Assembly (NCBI GenBank): GCA_947498705.1
Contig: CANMLW010000009.1
Coordinates: forward strand, 124,001-188,000
DNA from: an uncultured Aquimarina sp.
GTDB taxonomy: Bacteria; Bacteroidota; Bacteroidia; Flavobacteriales; Flavobacteriaceae
Direction of reading: 5' to 3'
DNA: 64,000 nt
Position numbers and translations under genes: made by a program. Below, one piece after another: positions 1-7,371 of this stretch. Each line of letters begins with the position of its first letter. Within the stretch, counting starts at the first letter, position 1. The notes under the pieces were generated by a model. It worked only from the letters and a program-made list of their open reading frames with translations, searched no databases and was not told where the DNA came from.

Positions 1-408
1 TAACTCATAAGCATCTGTTTCAACTTTACCACGCACTGATCCCGGTTGAACCTCTAAAAGAACAGTCTCGAAACCAATTGAATTAAGTTGTTTCCCAAAA
101 ATATATTTGTAACTAAAGCCAATTGCTTCGTCTTCTTTTTCTATTGTTGTATATTCAGAAGCTCTTGTGATCAAATATTTAAAGTCTGTTTCTAAAGAAA
201 TTCCATTAAAAAACTTTGGGACTTCGATTTCCAGAGCACCAATGATGTTTAATAATACAGGTAGAGATGGGATAGTTCTACCATTTTCAATTCGAGAAAT
301 AAGTCCGTTACTTACTCCTGCAATAGAAGCAATCTGACTGATCGTTTTCTTATCTCCTTTTCGAATTTCTTTTAAACGTTTACCAATACCAATTAAATAG
401 TCTTGCAT
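1..408 (-). CDS. XRE-family regulator with C-terminal cupin domain, 3' end cut off
   Basis: The frame is open from an ATG at 408 to the window edge, giving 136 residues with no stop, so the C-terminus is missing. Residues about 8-62 form a lambda-repressor-like helix-turn-helix (GKRLKEIRKG, then ISQIASIAGVSNGLISRIEN). A linker follows, and from about residue 70 the sequence looks like the start of a cupin sensor domain (LLEVQPGSVRG). This matches the common XRE-cupin class of small-molecule-responsive regulators. The ligand and targets cannot be read from the sequence. The region between this gene and the next minus-strand gene is AT-rich. Confidence 0.85.
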   Translation of the reverse strand, partial: MQDYLIGIGKRLKEIRKGDKKTISQIASIAGVSNGLISRIENGRTIPSLPVLLNIIGALEIEVPKFFNGISLETDFKYLITRASEYTTIEKEDEAIGFSYKYIFGKQLNSIGFETVLLEVQPGSVRGKVETDAYEL

Positions 409-543
409 CTTTTATGTGAAATGTGTATTACAAAGATTATCAAAAAAGATAGAAACAGAAAAGTATTTGATATTTAATAATTACGAATTTTTAAAGAATA
501 AGTTACGGATTGTTATGTAAATAAATATAAAAGATAGAAAATG

Positions 544-602
544 TTAGGATTGAAGTTGTTTTTGTTTCTGAATTAGTTTGTAAGCTTAGGTTTCAATCCT
601 AA
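544..602. repeat. 11-bp inverted repeat downstream of the small HTH gene
   Basis: The arms TTAGGATTGAA (544-554) and TTCAATCCTAA (592-602) are perfect inverted copies with a 37-bp loop. The repeat lies just past the stop of the minus-strand HTH gene at 639. It could be a transcript-end hairpin or a regulator site. There is only a short T-rich run beside it, so a terminator role is uncertain. Confidence 0.5.
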
Positions 603-638
603 TTTTCCAAAAGTAATATATTATTCTAAAGTTGATTT

Positions 639-905
639 TTAAACAAGTCTACTTTTTCTGTTGATTCTCTCTTTAGAAAAAAAGCCTACGGTAAACCCAA
701 CTGTTTCATAGTATACAAAGCTTTGTATCCCATTGTCATATTCTAAAGGAGCTTTTAATGCTCTCATAGTATGAAGAGTTCTGTATAATTTGGCTTTAGA
801 AATCCCTAATTTATGGGCTAATTGTAATGGAGTTCCTGTTGCTTGTAATCGAATTAATTGATCGATTCTATCAATAAGTTCTATGTGTTTTAAGGTGCTA
901 TTCAT
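639..905 (-). CDS. Small helix-turn-helix protein
   Basis: The product is 88 residues. Its first 55 residues read as a winged-helix or HTH_11-type DNA-binding domain (IDRIDQLIRLQATGTPLQLA, then KLGISKAKLYRTLHTMRAL). The rest is a short beta-rich tail (YDNGIQSFVYYETVGFTVGF). Small proteins of this form are frequent in Flavobacteriaceae, and I know of no characterised member. It lies downstream of ssb on the same strand and has a long inverted repeat on each side. A role as a transcriptional regulator is inferred from the fold only. Confidence 0.7.
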   Translation of the reverse strand: MNSTLKHIELIDRIDQLIRLQATGTPLQLAHKLGISKAKLYRTLHTMRALKAPLEYDNGIQSFVYYETVGFTVGFFSKERINRKSRLV

Positions 906-940
906 AAAGCTATAAAGAAGATTGAATTATTAATTAATTT

Positions 941-992
941 AACCCAGTGGTGCATTAGAATTAGATAAGGTTTAAAGAACCACCACTGGGTT
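941..992. repeat. 12-bp perfect inverted repeat between ssb and the HTH gene
   Basis: The arms AACCCAGTGGTG (941-952) and CACCACTGGGTT (981-992) are perfect inverted copies with a 28-nt loop. The repeat lies 10 bp past the ssb stop and upstream of the HTH start. No clear T-tract follows on the minus strand, so it is either a weak terminator or a regulatory or protein-binding hairpin. Confidence 0.6.
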
Positions 993-1002
993 GAAAATGA
1001 GT

Positions 1003-1335
1003 TTATTTTCCTAACATTAATATTTCATTGCAAACAATTTCTGTGATATAGCGTTTGTTTCCTTCATTATCTTCATAATTGCGAGAAGTTAGTTTTCCTT
1101 CGATAGCAATTTCTTGTCCTTTATTTACATATTTTTCGATAATGTCAGCTACTTTTCCCCAGGCAATAATATTATGCCATTGCGTATCGGTAATTTTATC
1201 TCCTTGTTTATTGTAATAATAATCATTGGTAGCAATAGAGAATTTTGCAAGCTTTTTTCCAGATTCTAAGTTTAGAATTTCTGGTTCTTGTCCTAAGTTT
1301 CCAATCAACTGTACTTTGTTTTTTAGCGTGTTCAT
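1003..1335 (-). CDS. ssb: Single-stranded DNA-binding protein, short form
   Basis: The 110-residue product is almost entirely one OB fold: the SSB start MNTLKNKVQLIGNLGQEPEI, then FSIATNDYYY, DTQWHNIIAWGKVADI, YVNKGQEIAIEGKL and a final strand ending EILMLGK. Canonical replicative SSBs carry a flexible linker and an acidic C-terminal tip that recruits partner proteins; both are absent here. This suggests a secondary SSB rather than the main replication one. Accessory SSBs are often tied to recombination, competence or mobile elements, but no mobile gene is visible beside it. Confidence 0.9.
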   Translation of the reverse strand: MNTLKNKVQLIGNLGQEPEILNLESGKKLAKFSIATNDYYYNKQGDKITDTQWHNIIAWGKVADIIEKYVNKGQEIAIEGKLTSRNYEDNEGNKRYITEIVCNEILMLGK

Positions 1336-1565
1336 AGTTTTTATTTTTTCGTGTTAAACAGTTAATACATTTCTTTCTATACGTTTAGAAAGATGTTGTT
1401 GTTCAAAAAAGATAAAGATTTGATTAAAACAACACTGCAAACATAGAGTTGGAGGTAAGAAAGATTCGGTTAGGAAGCGTTTAGTTTCGTTTGTAATCGT
1501 GTGTAAATGTTTGTAAGCGTTTGCAATTGAATATAGTTTGTAAAAAAGTATAATTTAGATGCAGT

Positions 1566-2021
1566 ATGATTCGAAAAATAAACCATAAGAAAGAATTCAT
1601 TGCAATGAAAATATTTGATCTATTTCAAGCCTCGTATAAGATAGAAGCAGAAATATTAGAAGTAGATAACTTTCCCCCTTTACAAAGAACAATACAACAA
1701 TTTGTAAAGAGTGTAACAGAGTTTTATGCATTTTATAAGGATAAGGAGATCGTTGCATTAATTGAAGTTAGTGGCGATGATAGATGTATTGATATAGAAA
1801 GTTTGGTCGTGGATCCAGCTTATTTTCGTAACGGTATAGGCGCACAGTTAATGAGGTACATATTTAGTCTAAAAAAAACTGAAATGTTTGTTGTAGAAAC
1901 AGGATTGCAAAATAGACCCGCTATTTTATTGTATGAGAAATTAGGGTTTCAAGAGGTGAAACAATGGGATACATCTTTTGGAGTAAGAAAAATAAGATTA
2001 AAAAAACTAAGTAAGATCTAA
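1566..2021 (+). CDS. GNAT-family N-acetyltransferase
   Basis: The 151-residue protein has the acetyl-CoA-binding motif A of the GNAT fold at about residues 80-98 (LVVDPAYFRNGIGAQLMRYI) and motif B near the C-terminus (RPAILLYEKLGFQEVKQW). It should transfer an acetyl group from acetyl-CoA to an unknown amine. The first ATG at 1566 is used; an internal Met at residue 14 (MKIFDLFQ) is an equally plausible start because residues 1-13 are Lys-rich and less typical of the fold. The Crp-like gene begins 45 bp downstream on the same strand. Confidence 0.85.
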   Translation: MIRKINHKKEFIAMKIFDLFQASYKIEAEILEVDNFPPLQRTIQQFVKSVTEFYAFYKDKEIVALIEVSGDDRCIDIESLVVDPAYFRNGIGAQLMRYIFSLKKTEMFVVETGLQNRPAILLYEKLGFQEVKQWDTSFGVRKIRLKKLSKI

Positions 2022-2066
2022 AGAAAAAGATATTCTTGTACTTATTTTCAAAATAGTAACAAAAAA

Positions 2067-2603
2067 ATGAAGCCAATCTCAATTTTAGTAGACAAATTGA
2101 ATAGCAAAAATTTATGGGATAAGAGCATAGTGTTACCCAGAAACGAATACTTAAAGGTAAAAGGTACTATCGATACAAACCTTTATTTGGTGGTTTCGGG
2201 TAGTTTGAGAATATACCTGGTGGATGAGTTTGAAGAGCATACTATTCGTTTTGGATATAGAGATAACCTAATAGCAGCTTTGGATTCTTTTATACATGAA
2301 AGGCCGTCAGATTTTTATATTCAGGCGCTAAAAAAAACTACCTTAAAAACCTTGGATAAACCTACTTTCATGAGTTTTATAAAATCTTCTTCAGAAAATA
2401 CAGAACTTTGGTATAAAATTCTTGAAAGCTTTGTTTTGCAACAAATAGAAAGAGAAACTGATATTTTAATTACTTCCCCTATAGAAAGGTATCATCGAGT
2501 TTTAAAACGTAGTCCTCGGCTTTTTCAGGAAATACCAGATAAATATATTGCTTCTTACCTAAGAATGACACCAGAAACATTTTCGAGAATTAAAAAATCT
2601 TAA
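2067..2603 (+). CDS. Crp/Fnr-family regulator with cyclic-nucleotide-binding-like domain
   Basis: Residues about 15-115 match the cNMP-binding beta-roll (YLKVKGTIDTNLYLVVSGSL, EEHTIRFGYRDNLIAALDSF). A helical region follows, then a short DNA-binding segment (IPDKYIASYLRMTPETFSRI) that ends at residue 178. Flavobacterial proteins of this class usually lack confirmed cAMP binding. The HTH is abbreviated compared with true Crp. It sits between a GNAT gene and a DinB-like gene, all on the plus strand, and may control them; this is inference. Confidence 0.85.
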   Translation: MKPISILVDKLNSKNLWDKSIVLPRNEYLKVKGTIDTNLYLVVSGSLRIYLVDEFEEHTIRFGYRDNLIAALDSFIHERPSDFYIQALKKTTLKTLDKPTFMSFIKSSSENTELWYKILESFVLQQIERETDILITSPIERYHRVLKRSPRLFQEIPDKYIASYLRMTPETFSRIKKS

Positions 2604-2656
2604 TCTCAATCAATGTTTTACCGTATTAAATTAAAGAGTTTTGTTAAAAAAAACAT

Positions 2657-3202
2657 ATGAGAGTATCATCAAAAGATTTGATTAATGATTTGGTATTAAG
2701 AACCCAAAAAAGCATAAACGAAGCAGAGCAGTTTTATCAATTATCCTTAGAACAGCTTAATTATAGAGATGCTACAGATAGTTGGAGCATATTAGAATGT
2801 CTGGAACATTTAAATTTGTATGGAGATTTCTATCTTCCCGAGATAGAAAGCAAAATGAAAAACTCAACATCAAATGCCTCAAAAACCTTTAATTCTGGAT
2901 GGTTAGGTAACTATTTTGCAAAGAGTATGTTACCTAGAGAAAAGTTGAATAAAATGAAAACATTTAAGGATAAAAATCCGATAGGTACTATGCTTGATAA
3001 AAAATGTATCGACCGATTTATAGATCAACAAAAGGTAATACTAGGTTTACTGGATATGGCTGTTGACAAGGATTTAAATAAAATAAAAACTACTATAAGT
3101 ATATCTAGATGGATTAAACTACGATTGGGGGATACATTTAGAGTATTGATTTATCATAATGAAAGACATATTCTGCAGGCAAACAAAATACAGGTAACCT
3201 AG
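2657..3202 (+). CDS. DinB-family (DinB_2-like) protein
   Basis: The 181-residue protein has the four-helix DinB/YfiT layout. Residues 35-60 hold the typical NYRDATDSWSILECLEHLNL with a candidate metal-binding His in ECLEHL, and the end has the second signature YHNERHILQANKI with two more His. Three His residues in these positions usually bind a divalent metal. Members act as metal-dependent thiol transferases or have unknown roles. It starts 53 bp after the Crp-like gene and is probably co-transcribed with it. Confidence 0.85.
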   Translation: MRVSSKDLINDLVLRTQKSINEAEQFYQLSLEQLNYRDATDSWSILECLEHLNLYGDFYLPEIESKMKNSTSNASKTFNSGWLGNYFAKSMLPREKLNKMKTFKDKNPIGTMLDKKCIDRFIDQQKVILGLLDMAVDKDLNKIKTTISISRWIKLRLGDTFRVLIYHNERHILQANKIQVT

Positions 3203-3312
3203 TTTGTGGTACTGCAGTTATTTTATAGACTGGCACAAAATTAAAATTTGTAACTTAAAACAAACTTCTTTGATATGTCTTATCTCATAGGGTTAATTCT
3301 AATTTAAAAAAT

Positions 3313-3747
3313 ATGGATACTTCAAAAAATCGATCTAAGAACGCTGTATTGCAAAGTTCGAAAACGGTTATTAGAACCAAAAACTTTACTGCTTCTGTAG
3401 ATTTTTATACCCAACTTCTAAAATTGACTCTTATAGAAAACTATAACGATGGAGATGGTTCACAAGGTGCCATACTTAGATTAGGACCAGAAGATAGTAA
3501 TGCTTTTATAGAAATTTCTGAGATTGATAAAACACATTCATACTATCAGGAACCTTTTGGTGAAGAATTGCAAAATGATAAAATTGATATTCAATTAAAA
3601 ACAAATGATGTAACCTATTGGGAGAATCGGTTAGAAGGAAAATGTAAAATGAGAGGTCCGGTATTACGTCCATGGGGGTCTTATTACTTGTATATAAGAG
3701 ATCCGGACGGATTACAAATAATTATCTATCAAGAAAAATCTAAGTAA
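3313..3747 (+). CDS. VOC-family (glyoxalase/bleomycin-resistance-like) protein
   Basis: The 144-residue protein has the paired beta-alpha-beta-beta-beta modules of the vicinal oxygen chelate superfamily. The N-terminal module is at residues 17-75 (VIRTKNFTASVDFYTQLLKL) and the C-terminal one ends in the hallmark YYLYIRDPDGLQIIIYQ. Substrate is unknown; the family includes lyases, dioxygenases and drug-binding proteins. An intrinsic terminator lies 48 bp past the stop, closing this small plus-strand group. Confidence 0.85.
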   Translation: MDTSKNRSKNAVLQSSKTVIRTKNFTASVDFYTQLLKLTLIENYNDGDGSQGAILRLGPEDSNAFIEISEIDKTHSYYQEPFGEELQNDKIDIQLKTNDVTYWENRLEGKCKMRGPVLRPWGSYYLYIRDPDGLQIIIYQEKSK

Positions 3748-3794
3748 TATGTTCTTTTGGTAACTATTTTTTTTCTTTTGAATAATGTCTCACG

Positions 3795-3821
3795 AAAAGT
3801 CCTTGAAAAAGGACTTTTTTT
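3795..3821 (+). terminator. Intrinsic terminator after the VOC gene
   Basis: The stem AAAGTCC (3796-3802) pairs with GGACTTT (3811-3817) and is followed by a T run. It sits 48 bp beyond the VOC stop codon and insulates it from the next promoter. Confidence 0.8.
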
Positions 3822-3824
3822 ATT

Positions 3825-3892
3825 TTGGGAAGAATTGATAAGCACTCGGGAAATATCATCATTCTGTTTCTTTGGATAACTACGCATCTTTG
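3825..3892 (+). promoter_or_regulatory. Promoter/operator module, copy 1 (upstream of the 45-residue ORF)
   Basis: Two half-sites lie 21 bp apart: a weaker TTGGGAA (GGG at 3827-3829) and CACTCGGGAAA (3843-3853). These are followed by GTTTCT (3866-3871), a 13-bp spacer and CATCTTTG (3885-3892), which resembles the Bacteroidota -7 element TAnnTTTG. Every element has the same spacing in copy 2 at 4094-4162, which argues for selection. Tandem direct repeats two helical turns apart just upstream of the core promoter fit an AraC-type activator site. An AraC gene lies at 5783. Confidence 0.6.
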
Positions 3893-3918
3893 CATTGTTA
3901 ATTTAAAACAAGGATACT

Positions 3919-4056
3919 ATGAGAGTTCAACATACATCAATATTCAATTTAATTGAAATTTTCAGAAGAGGAACAAAAAAAATAGTTAATAAAATTAATC
4001 ATAAATCACATTGCGAACAAAAAAGCATACACGATTACTATTGTGATGCCGAATAG
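3919..4056 (+). CDS. Possible 45-residue small protein
   Basis: The ATG at 3919 is preceded by AAGGA and opens a 45-residue frame ending in TAG. The product is basic in the middle (FRRGTKKIVNKINHK) and ends with a Cys/His/Asp-containing tail (SHCEQKSIHDYYCDAE). Its start lies 27 bp after the -7-like element of promoter module copy 1, the right place for a first gene. I do not recognise it, and it could be a non-coding leader. It may be a small companion of the AhpD-like protein encoded next. Confidence 0.45.
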   Translation: MRVQHTSIFNLIEIFRRGTKKIVNKINHKSHCEQKSIHDYYCDAE

Positions 4057-4093
4057 CTATTGAAGTCAGAAACAATAATGTTGTAAAAAAAAA

Positions 4094-4162
4094 CTCGGGA
4101 AAAATTGATAAACACTCGGGAAAAACAATCATCGAGTTTCTGGCAATTTTGTAACAACTTTG
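4094..4162 (+). promoter_or_regulatory. Promoter/operator module, copy 2 (upstream of the first AhpD-like gene)
   Basis: CTCGGGAAA occurs at 4094-4102 and again in CACTCGGGAAA (4113-4123), with the GGG triplets exactly 21 bp apart. Then come GTTTCT (4136-4141), a 13-bp spacer and CAACTTTG (4155-4162). The arrangement is superimposable on copy 1 at 3825-3892, including TTGATAA before the second half-site. Confidence 0.6.
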
Positions 4163-4194
4163 AATAAAATTTTTAAACCAAAATATAATAACAA

Positions 4195-4212
4195 ATCTCA
4201 AACTTTTGAGAT
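4195..4212 (+). promoter_or_regulatory. Palindrome in the 5' leader of the AhpD-like gene
   Basis: ATCTCAAA (4195-4202) and TTTGAGAT (4205-4212) form a palindrome with a 2-bp centre, 14 bp before the ATG at 4227. It may be an operator or an mRNA hairpin that limits ribosome access. Confidence 0.4.
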
Positions 4213-4226
4213 ATAAAATTAAAATC

Positions 4227-4775
4227 ATGAGTGTATTTAATGTACCAACAAAAGAAGAAGTAAGTGCTAATAATCAAGCAATTTTTGATAATCTAAACAA
4301 TGCATTAGGTTTTGTGCCAAATTTATATGCAACGTATGCCCATAGTGATACGGCGTTAGAGAATTACTTAAATTTTGCAAATTCAAAAACATCACTATCT
4401 GCAAAAGAAAAAGAAGTTGTAAATCTTGCGGTAAGTCAGGTAAATGAATGCCTATATTGTTTGTCTGCTCACACTGCGATCGGAAAAATGAATGGCTTTA
4501 CAGATGAGCAAATCCTTGAGCTTAGAGCAGGAAAGGCTTCTTTTGATCCTAAATTAGATGCTTTAGCAAAATTGGCAAGAAACATTACAGAAAATAGAGG
4601 GAAAGCAGATTCTAATGTAATAGAAAACTTTCTTTCTAATGGTTATAACAAAGGAAGCTTAATCGATACCATAGTACTGGTAGGAGATAAAACAGTTTCT
4701 AACTATGTACATGGAGCAACTCAAGTGCCAATAGATTTTCCTGTTGCAGCACCTTTAGAATCAACTACTATTTAA
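4227..4775 (+). CDS. Carboxymuconolactone decarboxylase/AhpD-like protein, copy 1
   Basis: The product is 182 residues from ATG 4227; an in-frame TTG at 4206 lies inside the leader palindrome and is a poor start. The AhpD-type active site is present as CLYCLSAHTAIGKMNGF, a CxxC with a downstream His. In AhpD this motif gives thiol-dependent peroxidase or disulfide reductase activity. The N-terminal VPTKEEVSANNQAIFDNLNN is nearly repeated in copy 2 at 6713. A cupredoxin gene follows 36 bp downstream. The gene probably belongs to a redox-stress response driven by the module at 4094-4162. Confidence 0.9.
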   Translation: MSVFNVPTKEEVSANNQAIFDNLNNALGFVPNLYATYAHSDTALENYLNFANSKTSLSAKEKEVVNLAVSQVNECLYCLSAHTAIGKMNGFTDEQILELRAGKASFDPKLDALAKLARNITENRGKADSNVIENFLSNGYNKGSLIDTIVLVGDKTVSNYVHGATQVPIDFPVAAPLESTTI

Positions 4776-4811
4776 TATAAAAACATTGCTAATAAATTAA
4801 AAAAAAGAAAA

Positions 4812-5168
4812 ATGAAAAAATTAATTGCTTTATCAACATTTATTTTGGTCTTTACATTTAGTGCTTTTGCACAAGATACTAAAACAGTAACACTAGAACA
4901 GACCAAGGGTGAGTTTACTCAAAAAGAAATAAAAATTTCTGAAGGATCATATGTGTTCGAAATAAAAAACTCTGGTGTAGATCATGAAGTGGGATTTGTC
5001 CTAGCTCCAAAATCAAACCCCAAAGCGCATATCAAAACAGCCTATGTTACTAAAGCGGTTGCAACTGGAAAAACAGAAAAAACAAAAGTTACAAAGCTTG
5101 AAAAAGGTGAATATGTATATTTCTGTCCATTAAACCCAACCCCCCAGTATACACTAGTGGTAGAATAA
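4812..5168 (+). CDS. Secreted cupredoxin-fold protein with an incomplete copper site
   Basis: The 118-residue product begins with a clear Sec signal peptide ending AFAQ (residues 1-21). The rest is a plastocyanin-like beta sandwich: YVFEIKNSGVDHEVGFVLAP supplies the first ligand His, and YVYFCPLNP supplies the Cys. The usual second His and Met after the Cys (as in CPxPGHxxxM) are replaced by NPTPQYTLVVE, so a normal type 1 copper centre is not expected. It sits 36 bp after the AhpD-like gene and before a terminator, so the two are likely co-transcribed. Confidence 0.8.
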   Translation: MKKLIALSTFILVFTFSAFAQDTKTVTLEQTKGEFTQKEIKISEGSYVFEIKNSGVDHEVGFVLAPKSNPKAHIKTAYVTKAVATGKTEKTKVTKLEKGEYVYFCPLNPTPQYTLVVE

Positions 5169-5194
5169 ATAGATGATTATAGTTTGATAGTGTG

Positions 5195-5231
5195 AAACCT
5201 TGTTGACTGTGCGTTAACAAGGTTTTGCTTT
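5195..5231 (+). terminator. Intrinsic terminator after the cupredoxin gene
   Basis: AAACCTTGTT (5195-5204) pairs perfectly with AACAAGGTTT (5216-5225) and is followed by a T-rich run. Confidence 0.85.
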
Positions 5232-5358
5232 TTTATTTTTAGACAAGATTATATTTTTTGTTTAAAAAAATATTTGACAAATAAGTATCAGGAATCCTGT
5301 TGTACATTCGATAAAATAGCTTTGATATATAAGAATAAGTTCGTGAATTTGAGGTTAT

Positions 5359-5502
5359 ATGATAATACTTAGGATTTTTTGTGAGCAATTGCCAGTTAAT
5401 ACGTCTAAGGAATTAGAAATTGGTTGTGAACCCAATAATAATGCAAAATATATTTTAACAAAAAGATCAGATATAGATCTTTTTAGATTGATATTTCAAT
5501 AA
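5359..5502 (+). CDS. Weak candidate small ORF in the 5169-5782 gap
   Basis: A 47-residue frame runs from ATG to TAA (MIILRIFCEQLPVN..., ending IDLFRLIFQ). It has no recognisable motif, signal peptide or strong ribosome-binding site. It is reported only because it is the longest frame in a gap of about 600 bp that otherwise holds a terminator at its start and the AraC leader at its end. Chance is a fair explanation. Confidence 0.2.
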   Translation: MIILRIFCEQLPVNTSKELEIGCEPNNNAKYILTKRSDIDLFRLIFQ

Positions 5503-5782
5503 TAGTTCAACTTGAAAAAAAGTAGTTCACTAGCTAATTTTGAGATTTTTGACATATAACAAATCAATACCTTTACTTCTCAATTTGAGCTATAAATTTG
5601 ATTTATATACTTTGTGAAGTAGGAAGGAAACCTGTTGAAATGAATGCTGTTGTTGCGAAAAACGCTTAAAGAAAATGAATAATTTGGTGTTAATGTTAGT
5701 ACTATATAAAACTAATTAAGTAGAACGGTTTTATAATATTTACTTTACCTCCATTGGTTATTAAAAAGATATACTAATTCGA

Positions 5783-6646
5783 ATGAAATACGCCGGAAAA
5801 AACGAAGAGTCTCTCGAGGTCATTGAAATAAACAGTGAGAATTGTGATGTTTTAAAAGTGTCACAAAAAAGTAAACTTATTTTACTTTGGTTTACATCTG
5901 ATAACAATCGTTTAAAAATAGATGCAATCGACTACACCTTTAATAGAAACGATATGGTGAGTCTAACAGAGTTTCATAAAGTTCAGGTAAAAGAGTTGCA
6001 CGAGGTAAAACTATTGCGTTGGAACCGATCATTTTATTGTATTCTTGATCATGATAGTGAAGTAAGCTGTAAAGGAATATTGTATTATGGGGCTTCCAAT
6101 CTTCCTGTCATAAAACCACAGCCAGATGATGTTGAGGTATTAAAAACGGTATGGAAAATGTTATTGATTGAAATGCAGTCCAAAGATAATTTGCAATTAG
6201 AAATGTTGCAAATGATGTTAAAAAGGTTGTTGATATTATGTACTCGAATTTATAAAATACAAAATAACTATAACACACATAAATCAAATTCTGTAGACAT
6301 TATTAGAGAGTATAACTTTTTGGTAGAAAAGCATTTTAGAGAAAAGCACAGTGTTACAGCATATGCTACACTTTTAAATAAATCTCCTAAGACATTATCT
6401 AATCTTTTTAAAAAAATAGGTAGTAGTACTCCTTTGCAATTTATTCAAAATAGAATAATGTTAGAGGCCCGTCGGTTGTTGCAGTATACAGATAAGACTA
6501 TATCCGAGATAGGGTATGAACTAGGGTTTAGTGATGTACAGGTTTTTAGTCGTTTTTTTAAAAATTTGGAAGGGGTTTCTCCTTCAGAATATAAAGAAAA
6601 ACAAGTTAAGGGAAGTATTGCTAATTCACTAGGAAAGAGTGTCTAA
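5783..6646 (+). CDS. AraC-family transcriptional regulator
   Basis: The 287-residue protein has an N-terminal half (1-150) of beta-rich, cupin-like sequence and a C-terminal AraC DNA-binding domain (about 180-275). The second HTH and its signature are clear: TISEIGYELGFSDVQVFSRF followed by FKNLEGVSPSEYK. It lies between the two AhpD-like genes on the same strand. It is the obvious candidate to bind the tandem CTCGGGAAA sites upstream of copy 1, since AraC proteins typically bind direct repeats about two turns apart. The inducer is unknown. Confidence 0.92.
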   Translation: MKYAGKNEESLEVIEINSENCDVLKVSQKSKLILLWFTSDNNRLKIDAIDYTFNRNDMVSLTEFHKVQVKELHEVKLLRWNRSFYCILDHDSEVSCKGILYYGASNLPVIKPQPDDVEVLKTVWKMLLIEMQSKDNLQLEMLQMMLKRLLILCTRIYKIQNNYNTHKSNSVDIIREYNFLVEKHFREKHSVTAYATLLNKSPKTLSNLFKKIGSSTPLQFIQNRIMLEARRLLQYTDKTISEIGYELGFSDVQVFSRFFKNLEGVSPSEYKEKQVKGSIANSLGKSV

Positions 6647-6666
6647 CATCAAGACAGTATAGCTAA

Positions 6667-6710
6667 TACATTTGTACTATTCTTAAATTATTAACCATTT
6701 AAATAGTACA
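6667..6710 (+). promoter_or_regulatory. Promoter and start-proximal hairpin of the second AhpD-like gene
   Basis: TACATTTG at 6667-6674 matches TAnnTTTG. Overlapping its end, TGTACTATT (6673-6681) is a perfect inverted copy of AATAGTACA (6702-6710), which ends 2 bp before the ATG at 6713. The repeat may be an operator or an mRNA hairpin next to the start codon. Confidence 0.5.
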
Positions 6711-6712
6711 CT

Positions 6713-7255
6713 ATGGAAACAACAACAAAATTCCAAATCCCAGGAAGAGAAGAGGTGTCTTCAAACAATCAAGCAATTTTTGATGATCTTAAAAAAAATA
6801 TAGGTTTTGTGCCTAATTTGTATGCATACTATGCAAAACATGAAACGGCTTTAGGGGATTATTTAACTTTTCAAAATAGAAAATCTACATTAAAAACAAA
6901 AGAAAAAGAAGCTGTTAATATAGTAGTAAGTCAATACAATGGTTGCAGGTACTGCCAATCTGCACATACTGCCATTGGTAAAATGAATGGATTTACAGAA
7001 GAACAAATACTAGAGTTACGAAAAGGATCTGCTTCGTTTGATAATAAATTAGATGCTATAGTAAAATTTGCTTTAGCTACAGTAGCTAATAATGGCAAAG
7101 CAACAGAAGAGAGTAAAAATGCTTTTTTTGCGGCGGGTTATACAGAAGTAAATATGATCGATGTTGTTATGGTTATTGGAGAAAAAATCATCAGTAATTA
7201 CATTCATAATTTAACAGGTTTCGAAATTGATTTCCCTATAGCTCAAGAACTGTAA
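6713..7255 (+). CDS. Carboxymuconolactone decarboxylase/AhpD-like protein, copy 2
   Basis: The 180-residue paralogue of the gene at 4227 shares the same frame of motifs: IPGREEVSSNNQAIFDDLKK at the start, the active site CRYCQSAHTAIGKMNGFTEE and the block GSASFDNKLDAIVKFA. The CxxC and the downstream His are intact, so thiol-based peroxidase or reductase chemistry is plausible. The leader differs from that of copy 1: it lacks the CTCGGGAAA repeats but carries its own start-proximal inverted repeat. The two copies are therefore probably controlled differently. An OsmC gene follows 116 bp downstream. Confidence 0.9.
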   Translation: METTTKFQIPGREEVSSNNQAIFDDLKKNIGFVPNLYAYYAKHETALGDYLTFQNRKSTLKTKEKEAVNIVVSQYNGCRYCQSAHTAIGKMNGFTEEQILELRKGSASFDNKLDAIVKFALATVANNGKATEESKNAFFAAGYTEVNMIDVVMVIGEKIISNYIHNLTGFEIDFPIAQEL

Positions 7256-7329
7256 TTCTTTTAGTTATTAAGCAGCACATTGATTAGTTAAAAACTAGCA
7301 ATAATTCATGTGAATTAATTGATTTTTAT

Positions 7330-7355
7330 GCCTACATACGCTATTGTGTGTAGGC
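7330..7355 (+). terminator. Hairpin between the AhpD-like and OsmC genes
   Basis: GCCTACA (7330-7336) pairs with TGTAGGC (7349-7355), followed by TTTAAAAT. It may be a weak terminator of the upstream gene or a 5' hairpin for osmC, which starts 16 bp later. Confidence 0.45.
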
Positions 7356-7371
7356 TTTAAAATATAAAATA

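Noticed and set aside
3995..4228. Minus-strand frame of 77 codons opposite the AhpD leader
   Set aside because: It overlaps the promoter module, the 45-residue ORF and the AhpD start on the other strand and has no recognisable domain.
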